Assembly: GCA_024403755.1 (NCBI GenBank)
Contig: JAKSRF010000017.1
Coordinates: 1 to 32,579, forward strand
Origin: Clostridia bacterium
Lineage (GTDB): Bacteria; Bacillota; Clostridia; Saccharofermentanales; Saccharofermentanaceae
Length of the DNA stretch: 32,579 bases
Reading direction: 5' to 3'
The notes beneath the pieces are model-generated. The model had not been told where the DNA came from and did no database searches. It was given only the letters and a program-made list of their open reading frames with translations. Shown one piece after another: positions 7,327 through 16,749 of the stretch. The translations under genes were made by a program, and so were the position numbers. Position 1 is the first letter of the stretch; each line of letters opens with the position of its first letter.

Positions 7327-8235
7327 CTATTTAATAAGGGAATCTACAAAATATTCAGGATCAAAATCCACCAAATCTTCAGCAGCCTCACCAAGTCCTG
7401 CAAGAACCACAGGTTTATCAACAATAGAACGTAAAGCCACAGTCACGCCGCCCTTACTGCTTCCGTCAAGCTTTGTAATTCCGATATAATCAAAATCAAC
7501 AGCTTCTCCGAATGCCTGAGCCTGCATAATCGCATTTTGACCGGTAGTAGCATCAATTATCAAAAGTGACTTAATATTAGCTTCCGGAGCCTCACGATTT
7601 ATAACACGATATATTTTCGACAACTCGTTCATTAAATTGGTCTTGTTATGAAGACGACCTGCAGTGTCTATAACCAGAACATCAGCTTTTCGAGAAAGAG
7701 CAGCATGGACAGCATCATAACAAACCGCAGCCGGATCTGAACCTGCATCCTGAGAAATAACTGTTGTCTCAGTACTCTCGCCCCAAGCCTTAAGCTGTTC
7801 TACTGCAGCAGCACGGAAAGTATCTGCAGCAGCAAGTATAACTTTCTTTCCTTCTTTCTTCCAATTTAACGCCAACTTACCGCAAGTAGTAGTTTTGCCG
7901 GTACCGTTAACTCCTATCATAATAAGAATATTAAGTTTACCAGGCTCAAGTTCAATAGTCTTCTTCTCACCGAGAATCTCAAGCATTTTGGTCTTTACAT
8001 AACCAAGAACGTTCTCTTTGGAATCAAGACCGGTCCTTTTAATCTCAGACTTTACATAATCTATTATTCTTGAAGAAGCTTCCACACCGCAATCAGCCAT
8101 TACAAGTAACTCCTCAAGCTCATCAAGCATATCATCATCAAACTTTCCGCTTGAAGCGGCGATTTTGGTAAAGTTCTTACTGAAAAACTCCGATGTTTTA
8201 TTTAAACCCTTTTTAAATGTATCAAATAAACCCAT
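7327..8235 (-). CDS. ftsY: Signal recognition particle receptor FtsY
   Basis: FtsY is the SRP receptor GTPase that docks ribosome-nascent chain complexes at the membrane. The 302-residue protein has a short N-domain (about 1-95) and no long acidic A-domain, as is common in Gram-positives. GTPase motifs are complete: GVNGTGKT (108-115), DTFRAAA (138-144), DTAG (190-193) and TKLD (254-257). It closes with the family ending LGEAAEDLVDFDPEYFVDSL. A GAGGT site precedes the ATG at 8235. The gene follows smc by 14 bases, a conserved Firmicute linkage (rnc-smc-ftsY), so these are surely one transcript. Confidence 0.97.
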   Translation of the reverse strand: MGLFDTFKKGLNKTSEFFSKNFTKIAASSGKFDDDMLDELEELLVMADCGVEASSRIIDYVKSEIKRTGLDSKENVLGYVKTKMLEILGEKKTIELEPGKLNILIMIGVNGTGKTTTCGKLALNWKKEGKKVILAAADTFRAAAVEQLKAWGESTETTVISQDAGSDPAAVCYDAVHAALSRKADVLVIDTAGRLHNKTNLMNELSKIYRVINREAPEANIKSLLIIDATTGQNAIMQAQAFGEAVDFDYIGITKLDGSSKGGVTVALRSIVDKPVVLAGLGEAAEDLVDFDPEYFVDSLIK

Positions 8236-8249
8236 AAAAAACCTCTTTT

Positions 8250-11200
8250 TTATTTATCATCACCAAGACGCATTGAAAGCACCTTGGATATACCTCTCTC
8301 CTGCATAGTTACACCGTACATTCTGTCACATGCTTCCATTGTTCCCTTACGGTGCGTAACCAGTATGAACTGAGACTTTGAAGTATACCTGCGCACAAAA
8401 TCCGTAAACCTTACAACATTAACTTCATCAAGTGCGGCCTCAACCTCGTCCAAAATTACAAACGGTGAAGGTCTGAGTTGTAATATACCGAACAACAAAG
8501 CAATAGCCGTAAGACATCTCTCACCACCTGACAGGAGCGAGAGACTTTGTAATTTCTTTCCCGGAGGTTGTGCTTTAATCTCTATACCGCAGTTAAGAAC
8601 ATCTTCTTCATTATCAAGATATATCTCTGCAGTACCGCCGTTAAACAAATCTTCAAATACCTTCTTAAAATTATCATTAATAATATTAAAGTGATTAATG
8701 AATTGTTTCCTCATCTCTTCAACAAGATCAAGTATTACCTTCTCAAGATCATTCTTGGAGTTGACTATGTCATCTCTTTGTTCTTTCTTGAAATTATATT
8801 CATCAGAAACCTGCTTATACTCTTCAATTGCATTTAGGTTAACATTACCGATGTTTCTTATTTGTGATTTCAATGAAGAAACAAGTCTGGCTGTCTTGGC
8901 TTCATCCTTAATTTCAGGATAATCACCTTCTATGTTGCCGTAAGATAATTCATATTCTTCCCACAAATGATTCTTACAGGAATCAATCTCATCAATATAT
9001 CTTTCGTATTTTACAGTAAGATTATTAAGCTCATTTCTGATACTGTTTATTGTATCTGTTAAACCTGTAACTCTGTCTACATAACTGTCAATGTTTCCGC
9101 TTAAATCATCACGCTCTTTATTGAGGGCATTAATTTCAGTCTGTTTACCCGACATGACAGTATTAAATTCTTCTACTCTCTTTGAGTTAACTTCATTTTT
9201 AGCAATAATATCCTTAACTTCCTGCTCAGAATCGGTAATTTCCTTTATCTTATCTGCCAAATTAACTTCCAGACTTTTGCGTTCACGACCGATAACGGTT
9301 GTCAAATCAATAATACCGTTACGTGAAGCAATAAGACGTTCGGACTTCATCTTAGAATCATTAATGTCTGCTTTAAGCTTCTCGATATAATCAAGTGACT
9401 TCTTATTTTTACTGTCGCCTTTAAGGATAGAATCTCTGTAATCATTCAAATCATTCTCAATCTCATCAATTACAGTTTTACTCTCTTCCTGATCATCAAT
9501 CATCTCCAAACGCTGCTTAGATACTTCTTCAATTGAAGTATTTACATTGGCAAGATTATCAATAAGTTCCTTGAGCTTATCCTTATCACTGTTATACTGA
9601 GTCTCTGCTTTAACTCGTTCCATCGAAAAATACTTCAACTGTTCATCTAACTGCAGAAGCTCTCTCTCAATATCATTTTTCTCTTCATCAATTTCCTGAC
9701 GTTCAGTCTCGCTTATAGCAAGTTGCTGTTCAAGTTTCTCACAAGCAAGCTTAAGGTCTTCAATCTCACGACTTCTTCCAAGGATACCGAAATTATTCTT
9801 TCTTACAGAACCACCGGTAAGAGAACCACCCGGATTAATAGAGTCACCGTCCAATGTGATAACTCTGATTTGGTATCTGGTTGCAGAAGCAATATTTCTT
9901 GCCGCATTCATATCATTGCATATGAAAACACGACCGAGAAGATTAGCAACTATGTCCTTGATGTTATAATCACAATCAACAAGATTAGAAGCAATTCCTA
10001 TATATCCGTTAACCTTTTTTGCCTTACTTACAAAGTCGTTCTCGATTTCTCTTGGTTTAATATTCTCGATAGGAAGAAAAGTAACTCTTCCCATCTTTCC
10101 TTCTTTGAGAAAATTGATAAGATCTGATGCATCCTGCTCTGTCTCGGTTACAACATTATGTATGGCATTGGCCAAAGCAATCTCAATTGCTACATCATAT
10201 TTTGCATCGGTTGATATTAAATCACCGAGAATTCCGACAATCTTTGATGCATATTTTGTTCCATCAGCCTCTTTTACGAGCCTTCTGACTGACTCCTGAT
10301 AACCTTCCTTGGACTTCTCGGTCTCAATAAGTGTCTTAAGCTTTGCATTATTGGATATAAGCTTTCTGTTATTTTCTTCATAAAGCTTATTCATCTCAAT
10401 AAATCGCTTATTAATATCCTTAAGAAGATCCTGACGTTCATTAATATCAGAGGTAACATTACCTACCTGTGTAATCATATCGTGAAAATACTTATCACTC
10501 TCAGATAATGACTTCTTTAATTCTTCTGTAGAAGTATTTCCATCCTTACGTAAATCAATCAATTCCTTCAGCTTATCATCGGCATTTTGAATTTTGGCAT
10601 CAAGAACATTTATCTGTTCCTTTGTATTTATAAGTTCCTGAGTTTTATCCTCTATGTTCTGTTTAATTTCATTTTGTGAATTAACAGCGGCATCAAATTC
10701 ATCAAGAAGTTTATTAAGTTCAGCATTTAAAGAATCTGCTCTCTTCTCTTCGGCACGAAGCTCATCCAGAATGCTGTCTGCTTTCTTTGTATTATCAGAA
10801 TATTCGGTAGTGAACTCGGCAATCTTCTCCTCAAGACGCGTCTTCTCTTCCTTCATTTCCTCTATTCTCTGGTTTATCATTTCGCTTCGCTCGACAGAAG
10901 CTCGTATTTCTGCTTTCACTTCATACGATTCTTCACTTATATCTGATAATTCCTGTCTCTTATCTTCAATAAGATTATCAAGCTCTTCTACTTTATTATT
11001 TAACTCCCTGTTCTCTTCACGAAGCTTAACTAACAAATCTTCATTCTTCTTAACGTCTTCTTCCAGTTTCTCTTTAACATCACCGGAATCACCCATAGCA
11101 GAATTCGCATTCTTGATTTTCTGAATCATGAGTGCGATATCGTTCTCTCTCAATTCGTTGTAGAGTTTACGATATTTTGCGGCTTCTTCAGACTGCAATC

Positions 11201-11816
11201 TTAATGGTTCGATACGTTCTTCGAGACTGCTTATCTGATCATTTATTCTGACCAAATTCTGTTCCGTAGAATTAAGCTTACGCTCTGCTTCCTCTTTTTT
11301 TACTTTATATTTTACTATTCCTGAAGCTTCTTCTAATACTCTTCTTCTGTCCTCTGATTTTGTTGACAAAATCTCATCAACTCTGCCCTGACCTACAATT
11401 GAATAACCGTCCTTACCCAATCCTGTATCAAGAAACAACGAAGTAATGTCCTTAAGTCTGCAATTAACTTTATTAATCTGATATTCGCTCTCACCGGATC
11501 TGTAAAGACGTCTTGTTATCTGAATCTCATCATACTCATAATCTACAAAATGGTCGCTGTTATCGAGTGTCATTGAAACTTCGGCATAATTCATAGCCTT
11601 ACGGGACTGTGTACCGTTAAAAATGACATCTTCCATTTTGCCGCCGCGTAAAGATTTAACGCTTTGCTCACCCAAAACCCATCGAATGGCATCGGTAACA
11701 TTGGATTTACCACTTCCATTCGGACCTACTACGGCAGTCATACCTTTATCAAACTCGATGAGTGTATATTCAGGAAAAGACTTAAATCCCTGAAGCTCCA
11801 GTTTCTTTAAATGCAT
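8250..11816 (-). CDS. smc: Chromosome partition protein SMC
   Basis: At 1188 residues this is a full-length bacterial SMC, the ATPase of condensin that compacts and segregates chromosomes with ScpA and ScpB (neither encoded here). The N-terminal head has Walker A GPNGSGKS (31-38) and a Q-loop region GKDGYSIVGQGRVDEIL. Two long coiled coils flank a hinge (about 515-670) that ends in the glycine-rich NPGGSLTGGS. The C-terminal head has the ABC signature LSGGER (1095-1100) and Walker B FVILDE (1119-1124). An AAGGA site precedes the ATG. The gene lies 50 bases after rnc and 14 before ftsY. Confidence 0.98.
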   Translation of the reverse strand: MHLKKLELQGFKSFPEYTLIEFDKGMTAVVGPNGSGKSNVTDAIRWVLGEQSVKSLRGGKMEDVIFNGTQSRKAMNYAEVSMTLDNSDHFVDYEYDEIQITRRLYRSGESEYQINKVNCRLKDITSLFLDTGLGKDGYSIVGQGRVDEILSTKSEDRRRVLEEASGIVKYKVKKEEAERKLNSTEQNLVRINDQISSLEERIEPLRLQSEEAAKYRKLYNELRENDIALMIQKIKNANSAMGDSGDVKEKLEEDVKKNEDLLVKLREENRELNNKVEELDNLIEDKRQELSDISEESYEVKAEIRASVERSEMINQRIEEMKEEKTRLEEKIAEFTTEYSDNTKKADSILDELRAEEKRADSLNAELNKLLDEFDAAVNSQNEIKQNIEDKTQELINTKEQINVLDAKIQNADDKLKELIDLRKDGNTSTEELKKSLSESDKYFHDMITQVGNVTSDINERQDLLKDINKRFIEMNKLYEENNRKLISNNAKLKTLIETEKSKEGYQESVRRLVKEADGTKYASKIVGILGDLISTDAKYDVAIEIALANAIHNVVTETEQDASDLINFLKEGKMGRVTFLPIENIKPREIENDFVSKAKKVNGYIGIASNLVDCDYNIKDIVANLLGRVFICNDMNAARNIASATRYQIRVITLDGDSINPGGSLTGGSVRKNNFGILGRSREIEDLKLACEKLEQQLAISETERQEIDEEKNDIERELLQLDEQLKYFSMERVKAETQYNSDKDKLKELIDNLANVNTSIEEVSKQRLEMIDDQEESKTVIDEIENDLNDYRDSILKGDSKNKKSLDYIEKLKADINDSKMKSERLIASRNGIIDLTTVIGRERKSLEVNLADKIKEITDSEQEVKDIIAKNEVNSKRVEEFNTVMSGKQTEINALNKERDDLSGNIDSYVDRVTGLTDTINSIRNELNNLTVKYERYIDEIDSCKNHLWEEYELSYGNIEGDYPEIKDEAKTARLVSSLKSQIRNIGNVNLNAIEEYKQVSDEYNFKKEQRDDIVNSKNDLEKVILDLVEEMRKQFINHFNIINDNFKKVFEDLFNGGTAEIYLDNEEDVLNCGIEIKAQPPGKKLQSLSLLSGGERCLTAIALLFGILQLRPSPFVILDEVEAALDEVNVVRFTDFVRRYTSKSQFILVTHRKGTMEACDRMYGVTMQERGISKVLSMRLGDDK

Positions 11817-11866
11817 TTAATAATCCTTATCAAATAATAGTCAATGTATTATATCATTAAGGTACG

Positions 11867-12574
11867 TTAATCTACAAAGATTTTGTTGTACTCTTCTATC
11901 GCCAATTCAGCACATTTCTGTTCCGCATCTCTCTTACTTTTACCGGAAGCCGTAGCAAGAACTCTACCATCTGCCGTTACCTGTGCTTCAAACACACGCA
12001 TATGAGAAGGGCCGCTCTCATTAATTATCGAAAATTTGACCTCATGCTGATGGTCTTTGGTTTGAGCGATTTCCAAAAGCTTACTTTTATAATCCAAAAA
12101 TATTTTGCCTTCAACGGCAAGATCAATAATCTCTCTTAAATTATTCAAAGCAACCTGTCTTACTGTTATAAAATCACTGTCAAAGTATACAGCTGCAATA
12201 ATAGACTCAAATGCATCGGCCAAAGTAGACTCTGTATCAGCACCGCCCTGTGCCATCTCACCTTTACCGAGTAACATATACTCACCGACACCGAGTTGTC
12301 TTGCTACTTTTGCAAATGACTTCTCACAAACAATAATACTTCTTACTTTTGAAAGATAACCTTCCCCTTCATATGGTTTCAACTCATACAATTCTCTTCC
12401 GATTACCAAATCAAGAATTGCATCACCTATAAACTCTAATCTCTGATTAGACTGATAATGTTGTTGCTGGTGTTCAAATACATAAGTGGTATGTGTGAAA
12501 GCCAGTTTTAACAACTCTTTATTTTTAAACTTATATCCAAGTTTTCCTTCAAAAGCCTCATAATCCGAATTCAT
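11867..12574 (-). CDS. rnc: Ribonuclease III
   Basis: A 235-residue RNase III that cuts double-stranded RNA, including rRNA precursors. The catalytic domain carries the signature RLEFIGDA with E47 and D51, and the second metal pair D120 and E123 in LADAFESIIAAVY. A dsRNA-binding domain fills the C-terminus (about 160-232), ending in SGKSKRDAEQKCAELAIE. I chose the ATG at 12574. The longer reading starts at a GTG (12583), but that GTG is part of the ribosome binding site GGGGTG, 6 bases before the ATG. The T-run of the acpP terminator directly touches this site, so rnc depends on readthrough or an unseen promoter. Confidence 0.95.
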   Translation of the reverse strand: MNSDYEAFEGKLGYKFKNKELLKLAFTHTTYVFEHQQQHYQSNQRLEFIGDAILDLVIGRELYELKPYEGEGYLSKVRSIIVCEKSFAKVARQLGVGEYMLLGKGEMAQGGADTESTLADAFESIIAAVYFDSDFITVRQVALNNLREIIDLAVEGKIFLDYKSKLLEIAQTKDHQHEVKFSIINESGPSHMRVFEAQVTADGRVLATASGKSKRDAEQKCAELAIEEYNKIFVD

Positions 12575-12586
12575 TCTTTTCACCCC

Positions 12587-12631
12587 AAAAAAAACTGAAT
12601 ACGATTATTATACAATAATAATCGTATTCAG
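12587..12631 (-). terminator. Terminator after acpP, abutting the rnc ribosome binding site
   Basis: A perfect 16-bp stem (12616-12631 with 12595-12610, starting CTGAATACGATTATTA on the plus strand) has a 5-base loop. On the minus strand it is followed by eight T (12594-12587). The next base begins the GGGGTG of rnc. Confidence 0.88.
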
Positions 12632-12651
12632 CCAAATAACTTCAGATTTTA

Positions 12652-12897
12652 TCACTCCATCAAGTTCTTAACAAACTCAATTGCTTCGCCTACTGTAGAA
12701 ACCTTCTCAGCAACCTCATCGGGAATAGAAACGTCAAACTCCTGCTCCATTGCCATTACAAGTTCAACCATATCAAGAGAATCTGCATTCAAATCATCAA
12801 CAAAAGATGAATCCATTGTAATTAAACTCTCATCAACACCTAACTGATTAACAATCATCATCTTGATACTATTAAACATTTCCTCTGTAGAAATCAT
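12652..12897 (-). CDS. acpP: Acyl carrier protein
   Basis: An 81-residue acidic protein. ACP carries growing fatty acyl chains on a 4'-phosphopantetheine arm attached to Ser40 in the DSL motif ([12 protein letters not shown]). Helix I and the acidic helix II that docks on partner enzymes are readily seen. GGAGGT lies 6 bases before the ATG. No fab or plsX genes flank it; its neighbours are pgsA upstream and rnc downstream. It has its own promoter and terminator, which fits its need for high expression. Confidence 0.96.
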   Translation of the reverse strand: MISTEEMFNSIKMMIVNQLGVDESLITMDSSFVDDLNADSLDMVELVMAMEQEFDVSIPDEVAEKVSTVGEAIEFVKNLME

Positions 12898-12937
12898 TTT
12901 ACTACCTCCAAATAATCGTAATTATTATTACTTTATT

Positions 12938-12966
12938 TTTTTAATGTAATAACAAGCAAAAGTCAA
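12938..12966 (-). promoter_or_regulatory. Promoter of acpP
   Basis: TTGACT (12966-12961) is followed after 17 bases by TAAAAA (12943-12938) on the minus strand, matching 5 and 4 of 6 consensus positions. It lies in the 80-base gap between pgsA and acpP. Confidence 0.5.
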
Positions 12967-12978
12967 TACTTATTTTTT

Positions 12979-13572
12979 TTATTTTTCCTCTTTGAAGTAA
13001 TTTAAGTTCTTCATAAGATAGTCTAAACCTGATATTACGGTCATTATTACACATATTATGAACAATATGTTACCAACTGTCGTAACGATATTTTCATGAG
13101 CAAATATCTTAATAAATGTCGGCTCCAAAAGCAAATATATAATTGCTATCATCTGTGTAGTAGTTTTAATCTTACCGATCATTTTGGCAGCCATAACAGT
13201 ACCCTTCTCGGCCGCGAGCATTCTGATTCCTGTAACCATAAATTCACGAAGAACAATTATCATTAACCACCATGAAGAAATTCTGTTAATCTCTACAAAA
13301 GCAGTAAGTACTGCAATTATAAGCATCTTATCTGCCAAAGAATCCAAAAACTTACCAAGATTGGTAATAAGATTATATTTTCTTGCAATCTTACCATCAA
13401 ACATATCTGTCAAAGATGCAATAACAAATAATAAATCTGCTACAAACATCTGATTACTTACTACAAAGCTAATAAATGAATTATCTCCGCTGTAGGAAAT
13501 AGGCAATATAAAAAACATTACCAACGGAATCATAAAAATTCTTAATAATGAGAGTTTATTAGGTAAATTCAT
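12979..13572 (-). CDS. pgsA: CDP-diacylglycerol-glycerol-3-phosphate 3-phosphatidyltransferase
   Basis: This enzyme makes phosphatidylglycerol phosphate from CDP-diacylglycerol and glycerol 3-phosphate, the first committed step to phosphatidylglycerol. The 197-residue membrane protein has about five to six spans. The CDP-alcohol phosphotransferase motif is perfect: D56-x2-D59-G60-x2-A63-R64-x8-G73-x3-D77-x3-D81. I start at the ATG at 13572, which overlaps the rimO stop as ATGA, has GGAG 7 bases upstream and gives the classic opening MNLPNKLSLLRI. An ATG two codons earlier is too close to that site. Phosphatidylglycerol is also the donor for the LTA-synthase-like protein encoded further right. 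Confidence 0.95.
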   Translation of the reverse strand: MNLPNKLSLLRIFMIPLVMFFILPISYSGDNSFISFVVSNQMFVADLLFVIASLTDMFDGKIARKYNLITNLGKFLDSLADKMLIIAVLTAFVEINRISSWWLMIIVLREFMVTGIRMLAAEKGTVMAAKMIGKIKTTTQMIAIIYLLLEPTFIKIFAHENIVTTVGNILFIICVIMTVISGLDYLMKNLNYFKEEK

Positions 13573-14912
13573 AAACATACTCCAGTCATATCATATTCTG
13601 AACAATCTACAATTTTTACATCATATCTTTGTCCTATCTCAAGTTCCCTCTCACCTGCCACTACATAAATAACAGGATCGACTTCAGGAGCTTCACCGCA
13701 ACTGCGACCAATATAAAATATACCATCTTCTGAGATAGAATCAATTCGTACAGGTGCAACACTTTCTAAGCGTTTTTTGTTATTTTCTTTTGCAATTTCA
13801 CTTTGCATTTTATAAATCTCATCATATCTCTTTTGTTTTAAGTCTTCCGGTACCTGATTTTCCATACGTTCGGCAATCGTACCTTCCTGTGGTGAAAACA
13901 TAAAACAGCCCAGTCTGTCGAATTTCCATCTCTTGAGATTTTCCTTTAAATTATTGAAGGTCTCTTCCGTCTCACCCGGAAAGCCAACCATAACAGTTGT
14001 TCGTATGATAATATCCGGAACTGCCTGTCTTAACTTATCCAGACGTTCTGTAATCAATTCAACAGTATCCCTTCTGTTCATTGCTTTCAGTATTGTATTG
14101 TCACCATACTGTATAGGAATGTCCATATAGTGAGCAACTTTCTCATTAGTTCTGAACTCTTCTATTAATTCGTCATCAAGGCCGTCCATATAACCATACA
14201 TAACTCTTATTGTCTCCAAACCTTTTATTTGGGACAACTTATTTAATAAAGTGCTTAAGCTTCGTTTTCCGTACAAATCTATACCGTAATTTGTTGTATC
14301 CTGTGCAGCCAATATTAATTCTTTGTATCCCTTACCTACCAAAATCTCGGCTTCTTCAAGAATATCCTCCATTTTACGTGAAATGAATTTTCCTCTGATT
14401 AACGGAATTGCACAAAAAGAACAGCAATTACGACACCCTTCACCAATTTTAAGCCACGCATATGATTGGGTGGATACATATCTGTCCTTTAACAGATGTT
14501 CTATACCGCCTGCCTTTGATATGTATTCTCTTCTGAATTCTTGTGAATTATCAGTCAATGAATGTACTGCTTCACATATATCCTGATAATGTGATGTTCC
14601 TAATACAATATCAACCTCAGGCATATTCTCCAAGGTCTCTTTACCAAATCTCTGGGACATACATCCGGTTACTATTATATGTTCAACCTTACCGTTAGGA
14701 ACTTTATAGTCTGCTACATCCAATATTGTACTTATTGCTTCACTGATTGCCGATTCAATAAAACCACAGGTATTTATTATTACAATACCGGCCTCTGTAT
14801 AATCTTCAGTTAATTCAAAACCGTCATCCATAAGCATCTTAATCATGCATTCAGCATCAACAAGATTCTTTGAACAGCCTAATGTAATTAATGATATTTT
14901 TAATTTGCACAT
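13569..14912 (-). CDS. rimO: Ribosomal protein S12 methylthiotransferase RimO
   Basis: A 447-residue radical-SAM methylthiotransferase of the RimO/MiaB type; RimO modifies an aspartate of ribosomal protein S12. The N-terminal UPF0004 domain has the cluster cysteines C13, C49 and C84. The radical-SAM CxxxCxxC is C160, C164 and C167 in GEGCRNCCSFC. A TRAM domain fills the C-terminus (about 380-447). RimO rather than MiaB is supported by the opening ISLITLGCSKNLVD and by IPLIRGKFISR after the cluster. I start at 14912 because AAGGAG precedes it; an upstream in-frame start at 14957 lacks such a site. The stop overlaps the pgsA start. Confidence 0.95.
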   Translation of the reverse strand: MCKLKISLITLGCSKNLVDAECMIKMLMDDGFELTEDYTEAGIVIINTCGFIESAISEAISTILDVADYKVPNGKVEHIIVTGCMSQRFGKETLENMPEVDIVLGTSHYQDICEAVHSLTDNSQEFRREYISKAGGIEHLLKDRYVSTQSYAWLKIGEGCRNCCSFCAIPLIRGKFISRKMEDILEEAEILVGKGYKELILAAQDTTNYGIDLYGKRSLSTLLNKLSQIKGLETIRVMYGYMDGLDDELIEEFRTNEKVAHYMDIPIQYGDNTILKAMNRRDTVELITERLDKLRQAVPDIIIRTTVMVGFPGETEETFNNLKENLKRWKFDRLGCFMFSPQEGTIAERMENQVPEDLKQKRYDEIYKMQSEIAKENNKKRLESVAPVRIDSISEDGIFYIGRSCGEAPEVDPVIYVVAGERELEIGQRYDVKIVDCSEYDMTGVCL

Positions 14913-14989
14913 AAATAATCTCCTTAGTACATTAGAGATTATATTATAATTATCCAAAAAAAATCATTGTGAATGTAAACAAAAGTAAC

Positions 14990-15478
14990 TTAACATCCAA
15001 AATCTTCGGATGCTTTTACTGCAATTTCAGTCGTATAACCTCTCTTAACAGCGTATTTAATAAGTAATAAACGATAATCTTCAGGTGTAATATCTACAAT
15101 TTGAGAATTAAACTCATTAGAAGTTAAAATCGCAGAATACAGGTTTTTACATGTAATAAGATCAGAATCCAAATGAGAAATATAATCTTCAGCTATCTCC
15201 GGCTCAACCCCTGCTGCAACTAAACGATTATAGGAATATTTTTTACTTTCCTGCTTTTTACCGCAACGTGAAATTAAAATCTGCTTACAGGCTTTATAAT
15301 CATCAATAAAGTTACGCTCTGTAAGTTCTTCAACTACAGCATCTGCCAAAAAGGCATCATAGCCTTTATCGACCAAATACTTGCGAACTTTACCTGAAGA
15401 ACAAGAACGAAATCCTATATACTTTAATGCATTGGCACGTGCATGATAAAAAATCTCACTGTTACTTATGTCTGACAT
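14990..15478 (-). CDS. recX: Regulatory protein RecX
   Basis: RecX binds RecA filaments and modulates recombination. The 162-residue protein has the tandem three-helix pattern of the family, with R-x-CSSGKVRKYLVDKGYD and, after it, VVEELTERNFIDDYKAC, which is the most conserved RecX segment. The ATG at 15478 has AAGGGG 7 bases upstream; longer readings need a TTG. It follows recA and is separated from it by a hairpin without a T-run. The sequence is diverged toward the C-terminus, as is usual for RecX. Confidence 0.88.
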   Translation of the reverse strand: MSDISNSEIFYHARANALKYIGFRSCSSGKVRKYLVDKGYDAFLADAVVEELTERNFIDDYKACKQILISRCGKKQESKKYSYNRLVAAGVEPEIAEDYISHLDSDLITCKNLYSAILTSNEFNSQIVDITPEDYRLLLIKYAVKRGYTTEIAVKASEDFGC

Positions 15479-15498
15479 ACATATACCCCTTATATATA

Positions 15499-15526
15499 TC
15501 AAGACCTCCGTTTCCGAAGGTCTTGA
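15499..15526 (-). terminator. Hairpin between recA and recX (attenuator-like)
   Basis: On the minus strand TCAAGACCT (15526-15518) pairs with AGGTCTTGA (15507-15499), and two further pairs (one a G-U) close over a GGAAAC loop. It is followed by TATATATA rather than a T-run, so it may be a weak terminator or an mRNA stabiliser that lowers recX relative to recA. Confidence 0.55.
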
Positions 15527-15554
15527 CAGAAAAATTCAAATCAAAAAAATTCAA

Positions 15555-16670
15555 TTAATTCAAATCATCAATTCCCAGAATATCATCATCATCTATAAGC
15601 TCTTCTGCTTCACCGTCTTCAACTATCATAGTATCGGCAGGTTTATATGAATCTCTTATAAGAGCTTCTACCTCCTTCATAAAATCAGGATGTTCCTTTA
15701 TATAAACTCTTGCATTATCACGGCCCTGTGCAATCTTATTGCCCCTGTACGCAAACCATGAACCTGACTTCTCTATGATATTATTCTCTACTGCAAGATC
15801 CAAAATACAGCCTTCGCTTGAAATTCCTTCACCGTAAAGAATATCAAACTCTGCTTCCTTAAACGGCGGAGCAACTTTATTCTTAACTACTTTTACTCTT
15901 GTGTGTGAACCGATTACCTCTGTACCGTTCTTCAATGTCTCAACTTTACGAACATCAAGTCTTACAGAAGAATAGAATTTAAGTGCTCTACCACCGGTTG
16001 TTGTCTCCGGATTACCGAACATAACACCAACCTTCTCACGAAGCTGATTAATAAAAATACATACTGTATTTGATTTTGCAACTACAGGTGTAAGCTTACG
16101 CAAAGCCTGGCTCATCAAACGTGCCTGTAAACCTACATGTGAATCGCCCATATCTCCTTCAATCTCAGCTCTCGGAACAAGTGCTGCAACTGAGTCAACA
16201 ACGACAACATCTATACACCCGCTTCGAATTAAGCTCTCTGTTATATCAAGAGCATTCTCTCCGCAATCAGGTTGAGACAATAACAAACTGTCAACATCTA
16301 CACCTATCTTAGCTGCATATACAGGATCTAATGCATGCTCGGCATCTATAAATGCACAAATTCCGCCTGTCTTCTGTGCTTCAGCAACTGCATGAAGTGC
16401 TACTGTTGTCTTACCTGAAGATTCGGGTCCGTATATCTCAATAATTCTTCCTCTAGGGAAACCGCCGATACCTAATGCCATATCAAGCGTTAATGCACCT
16501 GTAGGTATAGCTTCTATCTCAGCCATTCCCTTATCACCCATTCTCATTACTGAGCCCTTACCGAACTGCTGCTCTATTTGTGCGATTGCTGCATCCAAAG
16601 CCTTCTTACGTGCATCTTGATCTGTTATATTTTGAACTGAAGCCTTACCGGTGCTTTTACTCTTTGCCAT
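15555..16670 (-). CDS. recA: Recombinase RecA
   Basis: RecA forms filaments on single-stranded DNA, drives strand exchange and triggers LexA self-cleavage. The 371-residue protein has Walker A GPESSGKT (81-88), Walker B-type [10 protein letters not shown], loop 2 region [19 protein letters not shown] and an acidic C-terminal tail with four consecutive aspartates. AGGAGG stands just before the ATG. A consensus promoter and a LexA box lie within 75 bases upstream, so the gene is SOS-controlled. cinA and ftsK lie upstream on the same strand and recX downstream. Confidence 0.99.
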   Translation of the reverse strand: MAKSKSTGKASVQNITDQDARKKALDAAIAQIEQQFGKGSVMRMGDKGMAEIEAIPTGALTLDMALGIGGFPRGRIIEIYGPESSGKTTVALHAVAEAQKTGGICAFIDAEHALDPVYAAKIGVDVDSLLLSQPDCGENALDITESLIRSGCIDVVVVDSVAALVPRAEIEGDMGDSHVGLQARLMSQALRKLTPVVAKSNTVCIFINQLREKVGVMFGNPETTTGGRALKFYSSVRLDVRKVETLKNGTEVIGSHTRVKVVKNKVAPPFKEAEFDILYGEGISSEGCILDLAVENNIIEKSGSWFAYRGNKIAQGRDNARVYIKEHPDFMKEVEALIRDSYKPADTMIVEDGEAEELIDDDDILGIDDLN

Positions 16671-16689
16671 ATTTCCTCCTAAAAAAGCA

Positions 16690-16701
16690 GAACTTTTGTT
16701 C
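16690..16701 (-). promoter_or_regulatory. LexA (SOS) box of recA
   Basis: GAACTTTTGTTC is a perfect match to the Gram-positive LexA core GAAC-N4-GTTC. It lies 13 bases downstream of the -10 and 19 upstream of the start codon. Another GAAC half-site (16709-16712 on the minus strand) lies next to it. Confidence 0.85.
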
Positions 16702-16714
16702 TTTTTATGTTCTT

Positions 16715-16743
16715 ATTGTATTAATATAATATATTTTTGTCAA
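16715..16743 (-). promoter_or_regulatory. Promoter of recA
   Basis: TTGACA (16743-16738), 17 bases of spacer, TACAAT (16720-16715) on the minus strand. The match is 6 of 6 and 5 of 6. Confidence 0.85.
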
Positions 16744-16749
16744 CAACTT

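Noticed and set aside
9723..11124. Serine- and phenylalanine-rich plus-strand frames opposite smc
   Set aside because: They mirror the Glu/Lys/Asp codons of the SMC coiled coil and carry no start signals.
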